Shown: positions 23,522 to 32,182 of the stretch, one piece after another
How positions within the stretch are numbered: position 1 is the first letter of the stretch
Layout of the letters: each line of letters starts with the position of its first letter
NCBI GenBank assembly: GCA_036787895.1
Contig: DAIQOK010000013.1
Location: 1 to 64,000 of the forward strand
DNA from: UBA7662 sp036787895
GTDB taxonomy: Bacteria > Bacteroidota > Bacteroidia > UBA7662
Reading direction: 5' to 3'
DNA: 64,000 nt
Notes under the pieces: model-generated
What the model saw: the letters and a program-made list of their open reading frames with translations, nothing else
Database searches by the model: none
What the model was told of the DNA's origin: nothing
Position numbers and translations under genes: made by a program

Positions 23522-24475
23522 ATGAAACTGCAACATCCCATCAGCCTTGGCGAAGCCGCCGCCTACCTCCAGTGCCGCATGATCGGTCCGGCCGATATGC
23601 CCATCACCGGTTTAAACGAAATTCACAAAGTCGAAGCCGGCGATTTGTCGTTTGTCGATTACCACAAATATTACGACCGCGCCTTGCAATCGGCGGCCAC
23701 TGTCATCATGATCAATGCCGAAGTTGATTTCCCGCCAAACAAAGGCATACTTATCAGCGACGATCCTTTCCGCGACTACAACCGCCTGGTACAGCGTTAT
23801 TACGATGTCAACCCGGTTTTTGGCGGCAAATTTTTGCAGGGCAGAGACGTGAAATTGGGTAAAAACGTGGTTATCATGGAAAATGTAGTCATCGGCGACC
23901 GGGTGACTATAGGCGATAACTGCCGTATCTTCCCCAATGTGGTCATACAAAACGATACCATAATCGGTAACAATGTGATTATTCAGGCCAATACCACCAT
24001 TGGATCGGATGCCTTCTATTACAAAAAACGCCCGACCGGCTATGACAAATTACTCAGCTGCGGTCGCGTCGTCATTCACGACGATGTGGAAATCGGTTCG
24101 GGTTGCACCATCGATAAAGGCGTAAGTGGAGATACCATTATTGGTGCCGGCACCAAATTCGACAACCAGGTACACATTGGCCATGGTGCCATAATTGGCC
24201 GAAATTGTTTGTTTGCAGCACAAGTCGGTGTAGGCGGAAAAACCATCATTCAGGACGAGGTTACCCTTTGGGGACAGGTGGGTGTACAAAAGGACATTCT
24301 CATCGAAAAAGGCGCTGTGGTATTGGGGCAGTCGGGGGTATCCAAATCGCTCAAAGGCAATAAGGTGTACTTCGGCAGCCCCGCCGGCGACGCTAAAAAC
24401 CGTTACCGTGAACTTACCTACCTCCGCCGCCTCCCTGAATTCATGGACCGCTTCAATCGCCCGGATTCAGAATAA
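23522..24475 (+). CDS. LpxD-like acyltransferase (left-handed beta-helix)
   Basis: A 317-residue protein. Residues 1-100 form an LpxD-type N-terminal domain (E-A-A-A-Y-L, G-L-N-E-I-H-K-V-E-A-G-D-L-S-F-V), and residues 105-285 consist of hexapeptide repeats such as IGDRVTIGDNC and IIGNNVIIQANTTIGSDAF. His-G-A near residue 225 (HIGHGAIIG) is the position of the catalytic His. LpxD adds a 3-hydroxyacyl chain to UDP-3-O-acylglucosamine in lipid A synthesis. The protein lacks the long C-terminal helical part of classical LpxD, so it may be the second LpxD-like enzyme many Bacteroidota carry rather than the essential one; I give no symbol. Confidence 0.85.
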   Translation: MKLQHPISLGEAAAYLQCRMIGPADMPITGLNEIHKVEAGDLSFVDYHKYYDRALQSAATVIMINAEVDFPPNKGILISDDPFRDYNRLVQRYYDVNPVFGGKFLQGRDVKLGKNVVIMENVVIGDRVTIGDNCRIFPNVVIQNDTIIGNNVIIQANTTIGSDAFYYKKRPTGYDKLLSCGRVVIHDDVEIGSGCTIDKGVSGDTIIGAGTKFDNQVHIGHGAIIGRNCLFAAQVGVGGKTIIQDEVTLWGQVGVQKDILIEKGAVVLGQSGVSKSLKGNKVYFGSPAGDAKNRYRELTYLRRLPEFMDRFNRPDSE

Positions 24476-24490
24476 TATCGGGTCTCGACA

Positions 24491-26890
24491 CTACCTCCGC
24501 AACAGCAACGCCGCACCGGCCGTACGCACCTCTCTGCTGCTCACACCCAGCAATGATACCCTCACCGCATAAAATCCGGCATCAGCCGGTTGTCCGGCTA
24601 TAGTACCATCCCAGGCCATTGTAGCATCTTTAGACTGAAAAACGACTTTGCCCCAACGATCGAAAATAACCATTTCAAAGAGTTGAGGTTCGCAATCGTA
24701 AACCGGCAAAAACACATCATTCAATCCATCCTCATTCGGTGAAAAAGCCGTTGGCAAGTATAAATTACAATCACATCGTTCGCGCGCGATGAGCAGAGTT
24801 ACCCATTGAGCACCACAGGGATGTTGTACTTCAACACTACCACTATAAGCTTTCCGGATCTCGCGCAGGCGACTGGTGTCGCCATCTTCCCATCGGATAT
24901 GTGTAAAATCATCCCAGTTAAAATTGGCTATATAAGGCATACTCTGACAAATCACCGTGTCAATCTCTTTAAAATCAGGCATTTCTAGTTGGTGAATTCG
25001 AATAGTCTGCGTAAATCGGCCACAATGATTTTCCAGCTGGAGATCGACACTATTTTCGTTAGATCCGGGGCTGTATCGCGGCCCATTGGAGCCATCGGGC
25101 CACCACCAACGGAAGTTACCGGCATTTACTTCCAGGTAAGCTGGATTTCCCTGACAAAAAAAAGTATCAGCAGGCAGCCCGGTGGCGGGCTTAGGATCGT
25201 AACTCACATAAAAACTATCCCTGACAGTACCGCAAGGGCCCTGAACATCTACCCACCACCAACCGGATGCGGCAATCGTTCGCACAGCATTGGTATCGCC
25301 ATCGCGCCATTGGTAAGCGTACGATAAAGCCGTGGGCTGGTAGGCATTCAAGACAAAAGCGCTACTGTCACACACAACCGTGTCTTTTAAAAAATCGCCA
25401 GGCGGTTCGGCGATGATAACCGAATCTTCCATAACCACTGTTTGCCCGCAAAATTGGGCAGTGGCTTTCACCAGATAACGTCCGGGTGTCTGGTAAACAT
25501 GGCCGGGATCGTATAATGAATCGCCGGTATAACTAACCCCATCGCCCATTTCCCAAACCACATGGGTCATATTGCGGATTTCATTCATTCGAAAATGCAT
25601 ACTATCTCCCGCACAGGCGGATGTTTGGCTAAACCGATAGCGTTTAGGGTGACTAAAATGGGCCCGGCTTACATTAAATTTCCTGTTGCCGATGGCTTCC
25701 GGACCGTAGCGATTCGTACCCACCAATATCAATTCCTGATGCGCTATGCCCCAACTGGAATCCGGATTAAGGATGTGCCCCCAGGATGAAAAATTGGTAT
25801 ATGGGTTACTGGCCAGAAAATACACCCGGTTATTGGAGGCTGGCATAAAATCATGGAAGACTGTATCTTCTGTCTGGTAATTGTAAAAGCCCCTGGCAAC
25901 AGCCAAAGAGTCCCATATACTCAGATCAAACTGGTACATCCTGCTTCGGAAAGGATAAGACCGATAATCGGTTGAAAACGCGTACAGTTTGGTACCCAGT
26001 GGACTGTAATTCATACAGCTGATAAGCAAATCGCCAGCCAATGGTCGGAAAAAGATACGCTGCAAATCCACTGGCAATCGATCGGATAGGCGGCCACTGT
26101 TTCTATCAAATTTAAACAGGGTAAATGCCCCCATAGCTGTATTAACCACGATATTCGACTCGTCCGGGCTTTGAAGCATACGTTGGAAGATGGGTGTGCT
26201 GTACGCATGAATGTAAACCGGTGCCTGGTTGACCGGGCCGCTGATTTGCATGCCACTAACCAGCCAAACCATGGGTTGATACCAATTATTCGGCAACATT
26301 TTCAGGGCCACCAACCAATAATCGCGGCGGTTTTGGTGTCGAATGACCTGATGTAAGCCAAAAGCGATAGAATCGGCCAGTTGGATATTTCTTACCAGCT
26401 GAAATGTGTTTTTATCATAGGTGATGAGATTAATCTGCTGGACAATGGCAAATTCAGGAAAACTTTGCTTCGTTGGAACGAGGGCATGAAGCAGGGCCGG
26501 ATTTGCCCGATCTGGGAAGGCCATGCTGTTCCCAATGCCACTGGTATCGAAATAAATCCCGGGTAGCGTATTGGATAACGGTGAAAAATCACCCCGGGTT
26601 AGGATGGTACTGTATTGTAAATCAACCCCGACTGAATCACAATCCACAAGATATCCGCCATAGTGCATTTTAATATCATCGATGGTATCGTTATAGGGAA
26701 CCGGAGCGCGGGGATAATAAGGGGGCTGGCTGATGCCGTTGGGATGAATTTTATAAGGGCGGCCAAGAAAAAGATATTTGCCCTCCTGCTGCGCAAAGGT
26801 AGTTTTTGCAGTGAACAATATCAACAACAGAAAAAAGCGTAAAACAGCCCTAAACACGAAGCAAGATAATTCCCGCTCAGCCTGTGTCAC
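24491..26890 (-). CDS. Secreted PKD / CHU_C (T9SS) surface protein
   Basis: A 799-residue secreted protein. An N-terminal hydrophobic stretch ends at T-F-A-Q (about residue 34). Residues 40-430 look like a propeller-type domain built from phrases such as R-N-I-Q-L-A-D-S and Y-R-S-Y-P-F-R; a PKD domain follows (VVWEMGDGVSYTGDS...H-V-Y-x-x-P-G-R-Y), then further Ig-like segments, then the gliding-type C-terminal domain: LPTAFSPNEDGLND, FDRWGKVVF and A-W-D-G-T. The ending targets T9SS and the surface. Similar proteins of unknown role are frequent in gliding Bacteroidota. The gene follows rnhB after 12 bases on the same strand. Confidence 0.9.
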   Translation of the reverse strand: MTQAERELSCFVFRAVLRFFLLLILFTAKTTFAQQEGKYLFLGRPYKIHPNGISQPPYYPRAPVPYNDTIDDIKMHYGGYLVDCDSVGVDLQYSTILTRGDFSPLSNTLPGIYFDTSGIGNSMAFPDRANPALLHALVPTKQSFPEFAIVQQINLITYDKNTFQLVRNIQLADSIAFGLHQVIRHQNRRDYWLVALKMLPNNWYQPMVWLVSGMQISGPVNQAPVYIHAYSTPIFQRMLQSPDESNIVVNTAMGAFTLFKFDRNSGRLSDRLPVDLQRIFFRPLAGDLLISCMNYSPLGTKLYAFSTDYRSYPFRSRMYQFDLSIWDSLAVARGFYNYQTEDTVFHDFMPASNNRVYFLASNPYTNFSSWGHILNPDSSWGIAHQELILVGTNRYGPEAIGNRKFNVSRAHFSHPKRYRFSQTSACAGDSMHFRMNEIRNMTHVVWEMGDGVSYTGDSLYDPGHVYQTPGRYLVKATAQFCGQTVVMEDSVIIAEPPGDFLKDTVVCDSSAFVLNAYQPTALSYAYQWRDGDTNAVRTIAASGWWWVDVQGPCGTVRDSFYVSYDPKPATGLPADTFFCQGNPAYLEVNAGNFRWWWPDGSNGPRYSPGSNENSVDLQLENHCGRFTQTIRIHQLEMPDFKEIDTVICQSMPYIANFNWDDFTHIRWEDGDTSRLREIRKAYSGSVEVQHPCGAQWVTLLIARERCDCNLYLPTAFSPNEDGLNDVFLPVYDCEPQLFEMVIFDRWGKVVFQSKDATMAWDGTIAGQPADAGFYAVRVSLLGVSSREVRTAGAALLLRR

Positions 26891-26902
26891 ATTAAATTTC
26901 GC

Positions 26903-27499
26903 TCAAAATAATTTAAGCTGTCGTGCTCTTAAATTAAACGACAGCCGGTGCAATGGGGTAACACCATATTCCTCGATGGCCGCACGGTGATCAAGTGTAG
27001 GGTAGCCTTTGTTTTTATCCCATCCATAGTCCGGATAACGTTCGTGATAATCCAACATCATCTCATCTCTGTAAGTTTTAGCGAGTATAGAAGCCGCGGC
27101 AATACTGGCATAATTCGCATCGCCTTTTATTAAACATTGATGCGGAATGTTGGGATAGGCTTTAAATCGATTGCCGTCGATCAGCAATAAATCAGGTTGA
27201 ACATCGAGTTGGTCGATAGCTTTGTGCATGGAGATAAAACTTGCCTGTAAGATGTTCACCATATCGATCATCTCATTGCAGGTGCTGCTAACGGCCCAGG
27301 ACAGGGCATGGCGCTCGATATGTTCACGCAAACGCAGGCGTTTTTCGGCTGAAAGCACCTTGCTGTCGCGCAATAAACGAATGTCGAAATCGGGAGATAA
27401 AATAACAGCTGCAGCCACGACCGGACCGGCTAAACAGCCACGACCAGCCTCATCGCAGCCTGCTTCCCGTATACCTGCTATCAAATGACGATGCAACAT
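26903..27499 (-). CDS. rnhB: Ribonuclease HII
   Basis: A 198-residue RNase HII. The active-site region GCDEAGRGCLAGPVVAAAV gives Asp16 and Glu17; the third and fourth acidic residues sit in LLLIDGNRF and in the ASILAKTYRDE segment. G-Y-P-T-x-x-H near the end is typical. It nicks 5' of ribonucleotides in DNA. Length and motifs are standard. The CHU_C protein gene downstream is 12 bases away and probably shares its transcript. Confidence 0.97.
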   Translation of the reverse strand: MLHRHLIAGIREAGCDEAGRGCLAGPVVAAAVILSPDFDIRLLRDSKVLSAEKRLRLREHIERHALSWAVSSTCNEMIDMVNILQASFISMHKAIDQLDVQPDLLLIDGNRFKAYPNIPHQCLIKGDANYASIAAASILAKTYRDEMMLDYHERYPDYGWDKNKGYPTLDHRAAIEEYGVTPLHRLSFNLRARQLKLF

Positions 27500-27571
27500 G
27501 GTTTGAATCTAAAGAAAGCGCGTGAAAAGGACAAAAGATTTGCTCATAAATTTACAGTTGTATATTCCCGC

Positions 27572-27601
27572 TTTTGATTTTAGCACAAAGCCTTAACTTT
27601 G
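27572..27601 (+). promoter_or_regulatory. Promoter of the small membrane protein - Zur-like operon
   Basis: TAACTTTG at 27594-27601 is an exact -7 box, with TTTTG at 27572-27576 as the -33 element, 17 bases apart. The first ATG is 16 bases downstream. No TGCAAC-N3-GTTGCA operator is visible here. Confidence 0.7.
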
Positions 27602-27617
27602 CATCACAATAATTGCC

Positions 27618-27815
27618 ATGAAATTCAAACTCGCCGTCCTGTTTACCGTTCTGAGCCTGGCCTTCTTTGGCTTCGTTTTTTATAGTGGCATTTTTATGCC
27701 CCACACCCTGAACTATGTGCATATGCTGGTACTGAGCACCTTGGTATCGTTTGCCAGCTATTACATCAGCATGGGCGCCTTTGCTGATATCGACGAAGAA
27801 AGAGCCAAGCACTAA
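27618..27815 (+). CDS. Small two-helix membrane protein
   Basis: A 65-residue protein with two hydrophobic segments (about residues 4-26 and 34-54) separated by a short loop M-P-H-T-L-N-Y, ending in a charged tail. No family was recognised. A promoter with both elements precedes it, and the Zur-like regulator begins one base after its stop, so they form an operon. It could be part of the metal response or simply the neighbour of it. Confidence 0.75.
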   Translation: MKFKLAVLFTVLSLAFFGFVFYSGIFMPHTLNYVHMLVLSTLVSFASYYISMGAFADIDEERAKH

Positions 27816-27816
27816 A

Positions 27817-28245
27817 ATGGGTGCCCGGGCACAGGAACTGCTCCAGGATTTTCAGCTGCGGCAAACCGATAGTCGGATTGCTGTGCTCGACTTCATGTTG
27901 CTTCATCCCCGTGCCATTTCCCAGCCCGAGCTAGAACAACAGCTGTCCGACCGTTTCGACCGCGTAACTTTGTACCGCACTCTGAATACATTCAGCGAAA
28001 AAGGGTTGATACATGAGGTGAGCGATACCAGCGGCACCATGAAGTTTGCCCTCTGTGGCGATGCCTGTCACAACGAAACCCACATTCACCACCACGAACA
28101 TGTACACTTCCATTGTAGCACTTGCCAGCAAACGGTATGTATCAATGAGGTAGATGTGCCACAACTCAGCCTGCCAAAAGGCTTTTTACCCCAGAAATTC
28201 AGCTTTATCATCGAAGGCATCTGCCAGCACTGTCAGAAAAACTGA
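27817..28245 (+). CDS. Fur-family regulator, Zur-like
   Basis: A 142-residue Fur-family protein starting at MGARAQELL, one base after the preceding stop. The winged helix covers residues 15-70 (QTDSRIAVLDFML, then DRVTLYRTLNTF). The middle has a His-rich metal segment (HNETHIHHHEHVHFHC) followed by C-x2-C (CSTC) and a second C-x2-C at the end (CQHC), i.e. the structural zinc site. The His cluster and the genes next to it favour zinc sensing (Zur) over iron. It would repress by binding operator DNA when metal is plentiful; the palindromes at 28298, 31434 and 31465 are the likely operators. I infer the metal; iron or peroxide sensing is not excluded. Confidence 0.88.
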   Translation: MGARAQELLQDFQLRQTDSRIAVLDFMLLHPRAISQPELEQQLSDRFDRVTLYRTLNTFSEKGLIHEVSDTSGTMKFALCGDACHNETHIHHHEHVHFHCSTCQQTVCINEVDVPQLSLPKGFLPQKFSFIIEGICQHCQKN

Positions 28246-28291
28246 CCGTTTATTTCCGCGCCTGAGCTGAACCTATTATCAATCAAAATGT

Positions 28292-28312
28292 TATTTTTGC
28301 AACTCCGTTGCA
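28292..28312 (+). promoter_or_regulatory. TonB-receptor promoter with overlapping TGCAAC-N3-GTTGCA operator
   Basis: The -7 box TATTTTTG (28292-28299) runs into the perfect palindrome TGCAAC-TCC-GTTGCA (28298-28312). A protein bound there would cover the -7 box and start site, the classical position for a repressor. The same palindrome occurs twice before the second lipoprotein gene (31434, 31465). Confidence 0.75.
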
Positions 28313-30653
28313 AGTGCTTCATTTCTTCTGTCTTTTACTTATCTGCCTGTTCTCGTCGACTGCTCAAGGACAGTTTACACTTTTTGGTCAGGTGACCAAT
28401 ACCCATGGCACGGCTTTGCCGGGAGCGACCATCTATTTACACGAACTGAAAAAAGGGGTGGTTACAGATGCGCAGGGGCGTTACCGTTTTGAACAACTTC
28501 GGTCAGGTCATTACCACCTGCATACCCAGTATATAGGACACGAAGCACGGACCATCGATGTGGAAATCAAGGGGAAAAACCTGGAATTTCCTATAGTACT
28601 TCAGGCATCTTCACTCGAATTGCGGGAAATTATTATTGAAAGCGACTTGCTCAAACTCGATGAAAAGGGTCAAAGTCAGTCGGTAGAAGTAGTAGGTTCC
28701 GAACAAATCCGCAAAAATTATGGTGTTACCCTCATGCAGAGTATCGAACGATTGCCGGGCATTAATAGCATCAATACCGGGATAGGCGTGAGTAAGCCAG
28801 TCATACGCGGGCTGAGCTTTAACCGCGTGGCTGTCAGTGACCAGGGCATCAAACAAGAAGGTCAGCAATGGGGACTCGACCACGGACTGGAAATCGACCC
28901 CTTCGGTGTGGGCAGAGCAGAAATCATCAAAGGTCCTGCTGCCCTGCTTTATGGCAGCGATGCTATCGGAGGCGTGGTGCAGGTAAAAGCCGCACCATTC
29001 CCTATAGCCGGTCAACTTAAAGGCCAGCTCACCCAATTGTACCGCAGCGTAAACGATCAATACGGCATAAGCGGTGAAGCAGCCGGTCATCAGGGCAGTT
29101 TTGTCTGGCGCATTCGTGGAACATTGCAGGATTATGCCGATTACAGACTTCCTGCCGATTCTTTCAGTTACAATCGTTTCCGGTTACCGCTGCCCGACCG
29201 CCGTTTGAAAAATACCGCCGCTAGTGAAAAACACGGGAGCATGACCGTAGGCATTCAGCGCCCATGGGGCTTTAGTCAGCTTTCCGCTAGTCGTTTTTCG
29301 CAGCGTATTGGCTACTTTGCCGGTGCTCTCGGACAGCCACAAGCATACCAACTCATCCCCGACGGCAATTTCCGTAATATCGATCTGCCTTATCAGGCCG
29401 TACGCCACGATAAAATTATTTGGAACAACAACATCAAACTCGGAACCAATTGGCTGGAAGTTGACCTCGCCTATCAGCAAAACAAACGCGCCGAGCACTC
29501 CTACCCCCATGCCCACGGACGCGGCACCCAGCTCGACAGCAGTAACACCCTCGCCCATGGCATGCAGTTACATACTGCCACCGCCAATGCCCGCTACCAT
29601 TACCGCATTGATAGCACCAATCGTTTGATTGCCGGTGTAAATCTCACCGCCCAGCAGCACCAAATCAGCGGTTATGAGTTTCTTGTACCTGCTTACAACA
29701 ATGAACAAGCGGGTGTTTTTATCATTTGGCAAAATAAAGCCCGCGAAAGTTTGCAATGGAATGCCGGACTCCGTTACGATATCGCCCAACTGAACTCTCC
29801 CGGTTACAGTGAACAACTTGGAGATGGCAGTATCCGCAATCGTGCACCACACATCAATCGCAATTTTGGCAATCTCTCCGGCTCAGCAGGATTGGCCTGG
29901 AATCTACTTAATAGCTGGCAATTCAAGGCCAACATCGGCAGCAGCTACCGCATACCTACTTTACCGGAGCTCAGCTCCAATGGCGTACATCACGGCAGTT
30001 TTCGGCATGAAGTAGGCGATCCCATGCTCAACCCGGAACGGGCTTACCAATTTGATTTGGGGTTGAGTTATCGCACTACCGCCTTTGAACTCAAATTTTC
30101 GCCATATCTCAACTACTTCAGCAACTACATCTACCTAAGGCCAAGCGGGCAGTTCAGCTTTTTGCCAGATGGCGGTCAACTCTTCCGCTATGAACAAGGC
30201 GAAGTGTCCCATACCGGCGCCGAAGTAGCCACCGAAATACATTTACATCCCGCCCTCCACTTGGCTGTAAGTGGCGCTTATACCCAGCTCACCAATCTCA
30301 CTACCGGTGTTCCTTTGCCCTTCACCCCACCGTTGCAAGCTATGATTGATATGGAATATACCTTCAACAACATCACATCTCAGCTTCTTACGCCCACACT
30401 TGGTATGGATTGGCAGCTTTTTGCCGAACAAAACCGCACCGACCGCAACGAATGGCCAACACCCGGCTACGGTTTACTGAACATACATGGCAGTCTACGT
30501 TTACAAGCTGGCAAACAAAGTTTAGATATCCGGCTGATGGTCAATAACCTCTTCGATAAAGCCTATTTCAACCACCTAAGTAGGTACCGATTGCTGAACC
30601 TGCCTGAAGCAGGTCGAAATGTGCAAATTATGCTACATCTCCCGTTGGGCTGA
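28308..30653 (+). CDS. TonB-dependent receptor, ZnuD-like, probable zinc uptake
   Basis: A 781-residue outer-membrane receptor. After a signal peptide comes a carboxypeptidase-regulatory-like domain (residues 23-105, F-T-L-F-G-Q-V-T-N and the G-A-T-I-Y-L strand), then the plug (about 120-240, with G-I-S-V-S-K-P-V-I-R-G and G-A-A-L-L-Y-G-S-D-A-I-G-G-V) and a 22-strand barrel. A His-rich loop (H-S-Y-P-H-A-H-G) in the barrel and the ending N-H-L-S-R-Y-R-L-L-N-L-P-E-A-G-R-N match ZnuD-type zinc receptors. The start is unclear: no ATG fits; TTG at 28308 or GTG at 28314 gives a good signal peptide. A Zur-like gene lies upstream and lipoproteins downstream. Zinc specificity is inferred. Confidence 0.9.
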   Translation: MQVLHFFCLLLICLFSSTAQGQFTLFGQVTNTHGTALPGATIYLHELKKGVVTDAQGRYRFEQLRSGHYHLHTQYIGHEARTIDVEIKGKNLEFPIVLQASSLELREIIIESDLLKLDEKGQSQSVEVVGSEQIRKNYGVTLMQSIERLPGINSINTGIGVSKPVIRGLSFNRVAVSDQGIKQEGQQWGLDHGLEIDPFGVGRAEIIKGPAALLYGSDAIGGVVQVKAAPFPIAGQLKGQLTQLYRSVNDQYGISGEAAGHQGSFVWRIRGTLQDYADYRLPADSFSYNRFRLPLPDRRLKNTAASEKHGSMTVGIQRPWGFSQLSASRFSQRIGYFAGALGQPQAYQLIPDGNFRNIDLPYQAVRHDKIIWNNNIKLGTNWLEVDLAYQQNKRAEHSYPHAHGRGTQLDSSNTLAHGMQLHTATANARYHYRIDSTNRLIAGVNLTAQQHQISGYEFLVPAYNNEQAGVFIIWQNKARESLQWNAGLRYDIAQLNSPGYSEQLGDGSIRNRAPHINRNFGNLSGSAGLAWNLLNSWQFKANIGSSYRIPTLPELSSNGVHHGSFRHEVGDPMLNPERAYQFDLGLSYRTTAFELKFSPYLNYFSNYIYLRPSGQFSFLPDGGQLFRYEQGEVSHTGAEVATEIHLHPALHLAVSGAYTQLTNLTTGVPLPFTPPLQAMIDMEYTFNNITSQLLTPTLGMDWQLFAEQNRTDRNEWPTPGYGLLNIHGSLRLQAGKQSLDIRLMVNNLFDKAYFNHLSRYRLLNLPEAGRNVQIMLHLPLG

Positions 30654-30666
30654 ACCTGCTTTTCTT

Positions 30667-30674
30667 TAGATTTG
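30667..30674 (+). promoter_or_regulatory. Possible promoter box before the first DUF4625-like gene
   Basis: TAGATTTG matches TAnnTTTG exactly and ends 4 bases before the ATG, which would make a leaderless message. The gene may equally be read from the receptor promoter, as the gap is only 25 bases. Confidence 0.45.
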
Positions 30675-30678
30675 TACT

Positions 30679-31422
30679 ATGACGAAATGGCTGTATTTTC
30701 TCCTATTGACTTTCGTAGCAGTGTCCTGTAAAAAGGAAGCCAGCGACCAACAACCACCTGTGCTTGAGGCCGACCCCAGCTTGAATGGTGCCAGCTTTAA
30801 TCAAGGCAGTCCATTTGTTTTCCGCTATACAGCCAGCGACGATGCTCAACTCCGTGACATCCGCATCCAATGGGAGCATAAAACAGGCAATTGGTTCGAT
30901 TTGGGCTTAAATCCTTGGGAAGGAGAAGAAGTAATCGGCTTAAGTGGCACCCAGGATCAAGCCCGGCTCGAAGGCACGGTACCTGCCAATGCACAACCGG
31001 GTCTTTATGTACTAAGCGCTGTAGCGAGCGATGTCGATGGCAGAAAATCAACCACTATTGTCCGTGAATTCAGCGTGGTCAATCCTGACAATATCTTACC
31101 ACCAGTAGCAACTCTCACCAGTCCGGCCATAGGCGGCACAAGCATATTGGCGGGTAGTAATTTACCTATTGCAGGTCTTTGCAGCGACGACGACGGGCTT
31201 AAAGTCATTGCCATCAAAATCGTGCGAACCAGCCCACCGGGTGAGGGCACCTTACTGTATTCTCAACAATTCACCACCTTCAATAACCCACGGCTCGTAC
31301 AATTGAATGAAAGTGTAAACATCCCTGCCACCACCAGTCCGGGAACAGCTGAATTGTATCTACTTGCGGTCGACAGCAACAACAACAGTGGTGGTATCCG
31401 TCGTACCATCACAATTCGGTAA
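30679..31422 (+). CDS. Lipoprotein with DUF4625-like Ig domains
   Basis: A 247-residue lipoprotein (lipobox V-A-V-S-C, Cys17) with two Ig-like domains: the first about residues 30-130 (FNQGSPFVFRYTASDD, then ADDRG-like strands), the second 135-247 (LTSPAIGGTSILAGSNLPIAGL, ending GGIRRTITIR). Layout and the D-D-A-Q-L-R-D-I-R-I phrase resemble DUF4625 lipoproteins, which in Bacteroidota often sit next to TonB receptors. It begins 25 bases after the receptor and should be a surface or periplasmic accessory. A metal-capture role is inference. Confidence 0.78.
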   Translation: MTKWLYFLLLTFVAVSCKKEASDQQPPVLEADPSLNGASFNQGSPFVFRYTASDDAQLRDIRIQWEHKTGNWFDLGLNPWEGEEVIGLSGTQDQARLEGTVPANAQPGLYVLSAVASDVDGRKSTTIVREFSVVNPDNILPPVATLTSPAIGGTSILAGSNLPIAGLCSDDDGLKVIAIKIVRTSPPGEGTLLYSQQFTTFNNPRLVQLNESVNIPATTSPGTAELYLLAVDSNNNSGGIRRTITIR

Positions 31423-31433
31423 GTTTTTTTTAT

Positions 31434-31448
31434 TGCAACACTATTGCA
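31434..31448. promoter_or_regulatory. Upstream operator copy (one mismatch)
   Basis: TGCAAC-ACT-ATTGCA, the receptor operator with one mismatch. It lies 31 bases centre to centre from the perfect copy at 31465-31479, about three turns of DNA, so two bound dimers would lie on the same face. Confidence 0.6.
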
Positions 31449-31458
31449 TTTTCATTTT

Positions 31459-31479
31459 TATTCTTGCAACTTTGTTGCA
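31459..31479 (+). promoter_or_regulatory. Promoter with overlapping TGCAAC-N3-GTTGCA operator (second copy)
   Basis: Perfect palindrome TGCAAC-TTT-GTTGCA at 31465-31479 overlaps a near-match -7 box TATTCTTG (31459-31466), the same geometry as at the receptor gene. The start codon of the second DUF4625-like lipoprotein is 13 bases downstream. Confidence 0.75.
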
Positions 31480-31491
31480 TAAATTAATATC

Positions 31492-31905
31492 ATGAAAAAA
31501 GTTGTATTGTTCGCCGCTCTATTTGCATTGGTCTTCACAGCATGTAAAAAAGAAGATGCCCCTGACTTGACTAAACCTGTCATTAGTGTTACTCAGCCGG
31601 CTGCCGATCATATGGATGTGAATCTTGGCGAGGAATTTACCATTTTGGCTACCATTACCGATGATGTAGCGTTATCGCAGTGGAAAATCGACATTCACAG
31701 TGCTGATGGACATACCCACCGCATCATGTCTGGCGAATGGGAAATGACGGAAACCGGCACCGCTACCGGTAAAAGTTATGCTTTCAGCAAAACTTTAACT
31801 GTCCCCAATGACGCTGAATTAGGTGAATACCACTTTACCATCGAAGCTACCGATAAAGCAGGAAATGCTGCAGTACCGGTAATTATAGAGCTACATCTTG
31901 AGTAG
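31492..31905 (+). CDS. Lipoprotein with DUF4625 domain and His motif
   Basis: A 137-residue lipoprotein (lipobox F-T-A-C, Cys18, followed by K-K-E-D). One Ig-like DUF4625 domain: D-L-T-K-P-V-I-S-V-T-Q-P, T-I-T-D-D-V-A-L-S-Q-W-K-I-D-I-H, and an ending G-N-A-A-V-P-V-I-I-E. The loop H-S-A-D-G-H-T-H-R brings three His within nine residues and could bind zinc. Two palindromic operators lie directly upstream, so it belongs to the same regulon as the receptor. It may hand metal to the receptor at the surface; this is inferred. Confidence 0.85.
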   Translation: MKKVVLFAALFALVFTACKKEDAPDLTKPVISVTQPAADHMDVNLGEEFTILATITDDVALSQWKIDIHSADGHTHRIMSGEWEMTETGTATGKSYAFSKTLTVPNDAELGEYHFTIEATDKAGNAAVPVIIELHLE

Positions 31906-31926
31906 TTTGTTCAATTAACAGAAGTT

Positions 31927-31972
31927 GGAGGACGTGTGTGTATGAAGCCAAAGCTTATGCACAACGTCCTCT
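31927..31972 (+). other. Long hairpin after the DUF4625 gene
   Basis: GAGGACGT (31928-31935) pairs with ACGTCCTC (31964-31971); inside, TGTGTATGAAGC pairs with GCTTATGCACA with one bulge and two wobbles, closing a CAAA loop. About 20 base pairs in all. No T-run follows, so it is not an ordinary terminator; a structured RNA end or regulatory element is possible. The rest of the 277-base spacer is unremarkable. Confidence 0.55.
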
Positions 31973-32169
31973 ATGCGCTTCATTTCTGAAAGACGAGCTA
32001 TAGTTAATGACGAAACACATGAGTCTTAAGATTTTAGAAGCCGAATAAAAAACCTGCTCGACAACGTCGAATTTGTGCCTGTCGTGCCGAATCTTTAGTT
32101 GGTTCCTTGCGAGAAATCAATATTCTCATTTTGAGAAAAAATCTTATTTTTGGAATATAGAATTTCCCT

Positions 32170-32177
32170 TATCTTTG
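32170..32177 (+). promoter_or_regulatory. -7 box very close to the start of the outer-membrane protein gene
   Basis: TATCTTTG, exact TAnnTTTG, 5 bases before the ATG. A further exact box, TATTTTTG, is at 32144-32151 and would give a normal leader. Confidence 0.5.
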
Positions 32178-32182
32178 CCGCC

